This document shows, piece by piece, positions 33,006 to 37,902 of a stretch of 37,902 bases of DNA. The stretch is from Gammaproteobacteria bacterium (GTDB taxonomy: Bacteria > Pseudomonadota > Gammaproteobacteria > JAJPIJ01), in the NCBI GenBank assembly GCA_022072255.1, contig JAJVHZ010000108.1:1-37902 (forward strand). Reading direction: 5' to 3'. Position 1 is the first letter of the stretch; each line of letters starts with the position of its first letter. The position numbers and the translations under genes were made by a program. The notes beneath the pieces were generated by a model. That model worked only from the letters and a program-made list of their open reading frames with translations. It was not told where the DNA came from and searched no databases.

Positions 33006-34136
33006 ATGAAGAGACTCACCCTGGCAGTCCTGATGCTCGCCGCGCTCTCGGCGTGCTCCGAGAAGAAGCAACCGGAAACGGCGGCCACCGAGCCGGCCGA
33101 GGCCCAGCAGGCCGCGCCCGCGGCAACGGAGTCGGCCACGGCGGCAGCGACGCCGCAGACGGCTCCCGCCGCTGTGCCTGCCGCCGCCCCGGAGACGCCC
33201 GCGGCGGAAGCACAGGCCGCCGCTGCGCCGGCAGCCGCGGGCGCGCCCACGGGCCGGGTCTTCGTGTCGAACGAGAAAGGGAATTCCGTCTCCGTCATCG
33301 ACCCGGCGACCGATACCGTGATCGGCACCATCGAGGTCGGCAACCAGCCGCGCGGCATCGGCAAGTCGCCCGACGGGAGCGAGATCTACGTGGCGCTCGG
33401 CGAGGAGGGGAAGATCGCGGTCATCGATCCGAAGGAGATGAAGCTCACGCGCAAGTTCGACTCCGGGCCGGATCCGGAGGCGTTCGGCGTGCATCCCGAC
33501 GGCAACATCTACATCTCGATGGAGAACGATGCCAAGGCGGCGGTGTACAACCCGAAGACCGGCGAGCAGATCGCGCTGGTGGACGTCGGTCTGGAGCCGG
33601 AGGGCGTGGCGGTGTCGCCGGACGGCAGCAAGGTCATAGTCACCAGCGAGTCGACCAACATGCTGCACGTGATCTCCGTGCCGGATCACAAACTCGTCGC
33701 CAACATCCTGGTCGGCTCGCGGCCGCGCGCGGCGACCTTCTCCAGCGACGGCAAGTGGGCCTACGCCTCGGCGGAGATCGGCGGTGAGGTCAAGCGCGTG
33801 GACATGACCACGTACAAGGTGGACAAGGTCACCTCGATCGGCGAGGCGGATGCCAAGCCCAAGGACGTGCTGCTGAGCAAGGATGAGAAGACGCTTTACG
33901 TGGCCGGCGGGCGCGCGAACAAGATCTTCCTCTTCGATGCGCAGAGCATGGAGCCGAAGGGGAACATCCCGGTGGGCAACCGCGTGTGGGGTCTGGCGCT
34001 GAGCAAGGACGGCAGCCGTCTCTACACCACCGACGGCGGCAGCGATCAGGTCTCCGTGATCGATACCGCGAAAAACGAGGTCGTGGCCACGATCGCGGTC
34101 GGCAAGGCCCCGTGGGGCGTGGTCGTCGACGACTGA
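33006..34136 (+). CDS. YVTN beta-propeller lipoprotein of the PQQ-catabolism type
   Basis: A 376-residue lipoprotein (lipobox LSAC, Cys about residue 17) with an 60-residue Ala/Pro/Glu-rich linker, then a seven-bladed YVTN propeller. Blades read for example VFVSNEKGNSVSVIDPATD, then VGNQPRGIGKSPDGSEIYVA and VGLEPEGVAVSPDGSKVIVT, ending VGKAPWGVVVDD. The order and wording match the PQQ-dependent-catabolism beta-propeller family (TIGR03866-like). It is probably held at the membrane facing the periplasm. Function unproven; partner genes suggest metal or substrate handling for PQQ enzymes. GAGGAG lies ten bases before ATG at 33006; GTG at 33003 is equally well placed. Confidence 0.87.
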   Translation: MKRLTLAVLMLAALSACSEKKQPETAATEPAEAQQAAPAATESATAAATPQTAPAAVPAAAPETPAAEAQAAAAPAAAGAPTGRVFVSNEKGNSVSVIDPATDTVIGTIEVGNQPRGIGKSPDGSEIYVALGEEGKIAVIDPKEMKLTRKFDSGPDPEAFGVHPDGNIYISMENDAKAAVYNPKTGEQIALVDVGLEPEGVAVSPDGSKVIVTSESTNMLHVISVPDHKLVANILVGSRPRAATFSSDGKWAYASAEIGGEVKRVDMTTYKVDKVTSIGEADAKPKDVLLSKDEKTLYVAGGRANKIFLFDAQSMEPKGNIPVGNRVWGLALSKDGSRLYTTDGGSDQVSVIDTAKNEVVATIAVGKAPWGVVVDD

Positions 34137-34228
34137 GCGGGTTCCCAGCCCTGCTGCCGGCAGTGATGTCGCGGGCGGCACGGACGGCCGCAGGCCGGCG
34201 AGGGCGTAGCGGTGGCAGATGAAGATAC

Positions 34229-34257
34229 GGAGGGCGCCATCGGCGCCCTCCTCTTTT
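34229..34257 (+). terminator. Rho-independent terminator after the beta-propeller gene
   Basis: GGAGGGCGCC (34229-34238) and GGCGCCCTCC (34242-34251) form a perfect 10-bp stem with loop ATC, followed by TCTTTT. It lies 93 bases after the stop codon, before the convergent TonB receptor gene. Confidence 0.85.
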
Positions 34258-34304
34258 GCGAAAGAACTTTGGTTTTCCCGATAATTCCTTCGCGGCCCAG
34301 ACCG

Positions 34305-36680
34305 CTACATCGAGATCCTGATGCCGACCCAGCCGCCGATCGGCGCCCCCGGGCCGAAGAAGCGGTTGTCGGTGAAGTTGGGGAATACCTCGTTGGCCTC
34401 GCCCAGCAGACCGAAGGTCTCGTAGTCGGTGTCGAACAGGTTCTCGATGACCGCGAAGGCGGAGACGTGCCTGCCGAAGCGGTACTCGCCGCGGATGTTC
34501 ACGATCGCGTACGCATCCGTGGTGTCGAGCAGGTTGGCCTCGTCACCGCGCAGGTACTGCCCGGAGTTGAACACCAGGTCGCCACCGAAGGAAAACGCCT
34601 GCGTGAGATGATAGTCCGCGCCGAGCTTCAGACTGTGCTGCGGAATGCCGGGGATGCGGTCGCCTTCCTCCACCGGCAGAGTACCGTCCGGACTCGCCAG
34701 CGGATGATTCGGCGTGCTGGAGAGGAAAGCGTCCTCGAAGGTCGCGTGCACGAAGCTGTAGTTGGCGAACCACGATAATCTATTCCACAATCCGCTCAGT
34801 CCCAGCTCCATGCCGGTGCGGCGGGTGTCGCCGACGTTGTCGAAGTAGCCCTGGTTGCCGGTCACGCCGCCGGTGGAGAGGAAGATGATGTCGTTGACGT
34901 TGGTGGTGTAGAAGCCGCCCAGGTTCCAGTTGATATTGCCGAAGACCTGACCGCGCGCGCCACCCTCGAAGCTCTTCGCGACCACCTGCTCGAGCGGCGG
35001 ATCCGCGAGGAAGGCGTTGGGCAGCAGGCACGGCGCGTCGGGATCGGCGCAGGAGAGCTCCACCGGCGTGGGTGCGCGCGCCGACTCGCTGTAGCTGCCA
35101 TACACGTTGACGGCCGGCATCGCCTGCCAGGTGATGCCCACCGCGGGATTGAAGCGCGTGTAGACGTGATCGCCGCTCAGGTCGTCCACCCCGTCGCCGT
35201 CCTCATCCAGCGGATCGCCGACGTTGGTGGTCTGGATGCGGGTGTTGTTGTAGCGGCCCGCCAGCGTCAGCGCGATCTCCGGGGTGATCGAGAAGGTGTC
35301 GGTCAGGTACAGCGACCAGGTGCGGGTGTTGGCATTGAGCAGCGTGTCCTCGCCGTCGATGACGATCCCGGTGCGGGTGGTGACCCGGTTGGCATCGAGC
35401 TGGGCGGCCTCCACCAGCGAGCGATATTCCACCAGCCCCTGGGTGTAGGCGGTGCCGGCGATGAGCTGGTTCTCGCGGCCGAAGATGTCATTGAGGAAGG
35501 TCGTCTGCGCGCTGCCGCCGTAGCCGCGCTGGTCGCGCTCGCTCTTGTTGTTGACGGCGTCGAAGTCTCCGTCGATGAGGTTCCCGGCCTCGTCGCGGAC
35601 CAGTTCTTCCTGCTGATCGGGCGTCAGGGCGGCGATGGATTCCGTGCCGTCGCAGGCGAAGGCGTCCTCCTCGGCGACCAGGAATTCGCCCTCGATGAAC
35701 TCGCACTCCTCGAACGGCGTGCCGTCACCGTTGAAGGAGTCGGTCCTGTTGTAGCGGTAGTAGGCGTTGCCCGAGAACTGCACGGTGTCCGTGAACCAGT
35801 GGGTGCCCTCCAGGTTGAGCATGCGCAGGTGGTTCTTGGTGATGTCGGGCGCGGTGAAGAACGACTCGCGGTCGATCTCGAGCTGCTGGATGGGCAGCGC
35901 CCCGTTGCCCGTGAGATCCGTATTGGCATGGAAGTACTGCAGGTCGAGCGTGCTCGCCGCCGTGTGCCATCCGACGGTCCCGTAGATGTTGAACGCATCG
36001 GAGGGCTGGTCTTCGCGCCAGCCGTCCTCCACGAAATTGTGCAGGTTGAGAAAGTAGCCCAGCGTGCCGTTGTTGCCGCCGGATTCGATATTGGTGACGA
36101 TGCGCCCGAACGCCCCGCCGTAGGCCTCGCCCATGAGGCCGGGATTGGTGAAGCCGTTCTTGGTCTGGATCGACAGCGCGCCGCCGAGCGTGTTGAGACC
36201 GAAGACGGGGTTGGCGCCGCCGATGAGATTGATGCTGTTGATCATCGATTCCGGCAACAGGTCCCAGTTGATCGTGTCGCCGAACACCTCGTTGACGCGC
36301 ACCCCGTTGACGTAGACCGACATCCCCTGCGGCAGACCGAGCAGCGGCGAGACGGTGAAGCCGCGGTACTGCAGGTCGGACTGCAGGACGTTGGTCTGCG
36401 CCGCGTTCAGGCTGACGCTGCCCATGTTGCGGTTCATGTAATCGCTGAGGTCGAGGTTGTGCTGCCGATCCAGGTCCTCGGCCGTGGCCGACTGCACGTT
36501 GACGGGTACCTTCTCCTTCGGCAGGCCCACGCCGTGCGTCGGTGTCACGCCGATGACGTCCACCTGCTCGAGAGTCTCCGCCTCCTCGGCCACTGCCGCG
36601 CTCGACAGCGCGGCGGCAAGCGCCATGGTGATGGTGCGCACCTCGTATCGAGGACGGCGATTACGGATGTTGACGATCAT
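34305..36680 (-). CDS. TonB-dependent outer-membrane receptor, candidate lanthanide/metallophore receptor
   Basis: A 791-residue receptor. Signal peptide (MALAAALSSAAVAEE), TonB-box-like EQVDVIGVTP, plug domain (LDRQHNLDLSDYMNRNMGSV, then GMSVYVNGVRVNEVFGDT and LNTLGGALSIQTKNGF), then a 22-strand barrel. The barrel includes the motif SARAPTPVELSCADPDAPC. It ends GGWVGIRISM, with Met where an aromatic is usual. Residues 489-500 read DPLDEDGDGVDD, an EF-hand/TSP3-like acidic loop in a predicted extracellular segment. ATG at 36680 follows GGGGAGAG closely. It imports a chelated metal or other scarce nutrient by TonB. It is divergent from xoxF and convergent with the binding-protein/propeller pair, like LutH-type receptors of methylotrophs (inference). 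Confidence 0.9.
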   Translation of the reverse strand: MIVNIRNRRPRYEVRTITMALAAALSSAAVAEEAETLEQVDVIGVTPTHGVGLPKEKVPVNVQSATAEDLDRQHNLDLSDYMNRNMGSVSLNAAQTNVLQSDLQYRGFTVSPLLGLPQGMSVYVNGVRVNEVFGDTINWDLLPESMINSINLIGGANPVFGLNTLGGALSIQTKNGFTNPGLMGEAYGGAFGRIVTNIESGGNNGTLGYFLNLHNFVEDGWREDQPSDAFNIYGTVGWHTAASTLDLQYFHANTDLTGNGALPIQQLEIDRESFFTAPDITKNHLRMLNLEGTHWFTDTVQFSGNAYYRYNRTDSFNGDGTPFEECEFIEGEFLVAEEDAFACDGTESIAALTPDQQEELVRDEAGNLIDGDFDAVNNKSERDQRGYGGSAQTTFLNDIFGRENQLIAGTAYTQGLVEYRSLVEAAQLDANRVTTRTGIVIDGEDTLLNANTRTWSLYLTDTFSITPEIALTLAGRYNNTRIQTTNVGDPLDEDGDGVDDLSGDHVYTRFNPAVGITWQAMPAVNVYGSYSESARAPTPVELSCADPDAPCLLPNAFLADPPLEQVVAKSFEGGARGQVFGNINWNLGGFYTTNVNDIIFLSTGGVTGNQGYFDNVGDTRRTGMELGLSGLWNRLSWFANYSFVHATFEDAFLSSTPNHPLASPDGTLPVEEGDRIPGIPQHSLKLGADYHLTQAFSFGGDLVFNSGQYLRGDEANLLDTTDAYAIVNIRGEYRFGRHVSAFAVIENLFDTDYETFGLLGEANEVFPNFTDNRFFGPGAPIGGWVGIRISM

Positions 36681-37145
36681 TATTCTCTCCCCCGTACGGC
36701 GTTTTCTGATTGCGGCGGTAGCAACGCCTGGCATGCATGCCGAAGGCGCCGTGCTCTTGTAGTCGTATCGTAAAGGAAAAGCAGGAAAGAACTGGCAGGA
36801 ATAATTCCTGAAATATATAGGACCAATGCGGCCGGCGAACCGACAGCGCGGCATCGTACGACCGACCCGGCCAGGAGCGGCGCGTCGGCTCTGGGGCAGG
36901 GATCCGCCGGATCCGGGAGAAACCGGAAGCCGTTGCGGAGAAAGAGACTCGACACGAGCAGGAAAACATCCCAATCCGCGCTGTGCATATTGAATAGTCC
37001 TCCCGCCTGAATTTTCATACGCGCTCGCGGGAAATTGCCCGCGTGTCTCGCCTGATCTCCGGGGCGCGTCGGGTCTGCAAGCGCATTTCGAGATCAATCC
37101 AGGTTGACTGTTAGCGATACCTACGAAAAATCAGAGGAGGAGGTC
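36681..37145. other. Intergenic region between divergent TonB receptor and xoxF
   Basis: 465 bases that should hold both promoters. It contains a 7-1-7 palindrome at 36796-36810 next to AT-rich DNA, a TTGACT hexamer at 37104-37109 without a matching -10 at 17 bases, and a strong GAGGAGGAGG ribosome site just before xoxF. An open frame of about 102 codons runs leftward from ATG 36988 (GGGAGGA nine bases ahead) to a TAA that overlaps the receptor ATG in TAATG. It has no recognised domain, and its second half loses the high GC third-position bias, so it is not called as a gene. Confidence 0.6.
36796..36810. promoter_or_regulatory. Palindromic putative operator upstream of the TonB receptor
   Basis: CAGGAAT-A-ATTCCTG is a perfect 7-1-7 palindrome, followed by AAATATATAGG, 116 bases upstream of the receptor ATG. 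Position and symmetry suit a repressor or activator site controlling receptor uptake; no consensus is matched. Confidence 0.45.
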
Positions 37146-37902
37146 ATGCTGAAACTCAAGAACAAATGGGTCTTCGCGGCCCTTTCGCTGGCGATGCCGG
37201 GAGCGGCATTCGCCAACGAGAGCGTCGAGAAGCTCATGAAGGATCCCAATTACTGGGCGTTCCCGGGCCTGAACTACTGGAACTGGCGTTATTCCGCCCT
37301 GGACCAGATCAACACCTCCAACGTCGACAAGCTGCAGGTCGCGTGGACGTTCTCCACCGGCCGTCTGCAGGGTCACGAGGGTGGCCCGCTGGTGCTGCCG
37401 CCGGAGGCGACCGGCCGTAAGAACAACACCCTCTACATCCACTCGGCGTTCCCGAACGACGTGTTCGCCATCGATCTGGACACCCTCGAGATCGTGTGGG
37501 AATACAATCCGATTCAGGAGGAGAGCGTGCAGGGCGTGCTGTGCTGCGACAACGTCAGCCGCGGGCTGGGCTACGGCGACGGCAAGATCTTCCTGCAGCA
37601 GAACGACACCACGCTGGTGGCGCTGAAGGCCGATACCGGTGAGAAGGTGTGGGAAACAAAGAATGGCGATCCGAAGCTGGGTCAGACCAACACCAACGCC
37701 CCGCATGTGATGAAGGACAAGGTGATCACCGGCATGTCGGGTGCGGAGTTCGGCGTGCGCTGCTGGCTGGCGGCGTACGACATCAACACCGGCAAGCAGG
37801 TATGGCGCGGCTACTCGATGGGTCCGGACAGCGACATTCTCGTCGACGGCGAGAAGACCACCTCGATGCTGAAGCCGGTCGGCAAGGACTCCTCGCTGAA
37901 GA
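37146..37902 (+). CDS. xoxF: XoxF-type methanol dehydrogenase, 5' part (cut by window edge)
   Basis: The first 252 residues of a PQQ-dependent methanol dehydrogenase large subunit, open to the right end of the window. Signal peptide ending AAFA-NE, then the typical [33 protein letters not shown], the vicinal Cys133-Cys134 ([10 protein letters not shown]) and metal ligand Glu201 (SGAEFGVR). The segment [13 protein letters not shown] followed by [10 protein letters not shown] is XoxF wording and differs from calcium-type MxaF. Cys206 in GVRCWL is unusual; family members normally have Gly-His or Gly-Tyr there. The diagnostic Asp-x-Asp lies beyond the window. SD GAGGAGGAGG before ATG at 37146 predicts strong translation. 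The enzyme oxidises methanol in the periplasm with a lanthanide. Confidence 0.9.
   Translation, partial: MLKLKNKWVFAALSLAMPGAAFANESVEKLMKDPNYWAFPGLNYWNWRYSALDQINTSNVDKLQVAWTFSTGRLQGHEGGPLVLPPEATGRKNNTLYIHSAFPNDVFAIDLDTLEIVWEYNPIQEESVQGVLCCDNVSRGLGYGDGKIFLQQNDTTLVALKADTGEKVWETKNGDPKLGQTNTNAPHVMKDKVITGMSGAEFGVRCWLAAYDINTGKQVWRGYSMGPDSDILVDGEKTTSMLKPVGKDSSLK

Noticed and set aside
37104-37132. TTGACT as -35 of a xoxF promoter
   Set aside because: No -10 hexamer occurs 16-18 bases downstream (the sequence there is AAAATC), so a standard sigma70 promoter cannot be supported.
1-37902. CRISPR arrays, prophage, rRNA or tRNA genes
   Set aside because: No regularly spaced direct repeats, phage gene blocks or structured RNA genes were recognised anywhere in the window.

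Overview
The window is GC-rich, densely coded DNA from a Gram-negative bacterium. Most likely it is a gammaproteobacterium with a methylotrophic or alcohol-oxidising lifestyle. Support comes from the accA-tilS pair, cytochrome c4 and b561 proteins, an RND efflux operon, porin and TonB receptor genes, and two PQQ-dependent alcohol dehydrogenases, one of them a XoxF-type methanol dehydrogenase cut by the right edge. I cannot name the genus. Strand use changes often, and the high GC content creates many long spurious antisense frames, which are left out.

Left part (1-8.5 kb): accA and tilS (+) converge on a leftward block. Read from 5715 down, that block holds a MotA/TolQ/ExbB-like channel protein, an ExbD-like single-span protein with a DUF2135-like periplasmic domain, two tandem paralogous membrane proteins of unknown function, and an FHA-domain membrane protein. 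This is the least familiar system in the window. It is followed by a DUF302 lipoprotein plus L,D-transpeptidase pair (-), a cytochrome b561 (+) and an ankyrin-repeat protein (-).

Middle (8.6-26 kb): a PQQ alcohol dehydrogenase carries the Asp-x-Asp signature of lanthanide-dependent enzymes. A strong terminator separates it from a dihaem cytochrome c4. Next come a histidine kinase/NtrC-type regulator pair with a GAFTSA (not GAFTGA) loop, a type II NADH dehydrogenase (-), a DUF1244 protein, a large inverted repeat, and a TraB/GumN protein (-). A four-gene rightward operon follows (PepSY protein, outer-membrane factor, periplasmic adaptor, CusA/CzcA-like RND pump). After it lie a frameshifted remnant of a REP-associated tyrosine transposase, a DHH phosphoesterase and a SHOCT-domain protein (-).

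Right part (26-37.9 kb): two paralogous TPR-sulfotransferases and a porin (all -). The last 6 kb look like a metal-acquisition and methanol-oxidation locus. It contains a PQQ-system periplasmic binding protein and a YVTN beta-propeller lipoprotein (+), a TonB-dependent receptor (-) with an EF-hand-like acidic loop, and the divergent xoxF (+). My reading is that this locus handles lanthanides for XoxF and for the D-x-D dehydrogenase. That is inference from family context and residues; the ABC ATPase and permease that would be expected are not in the window.
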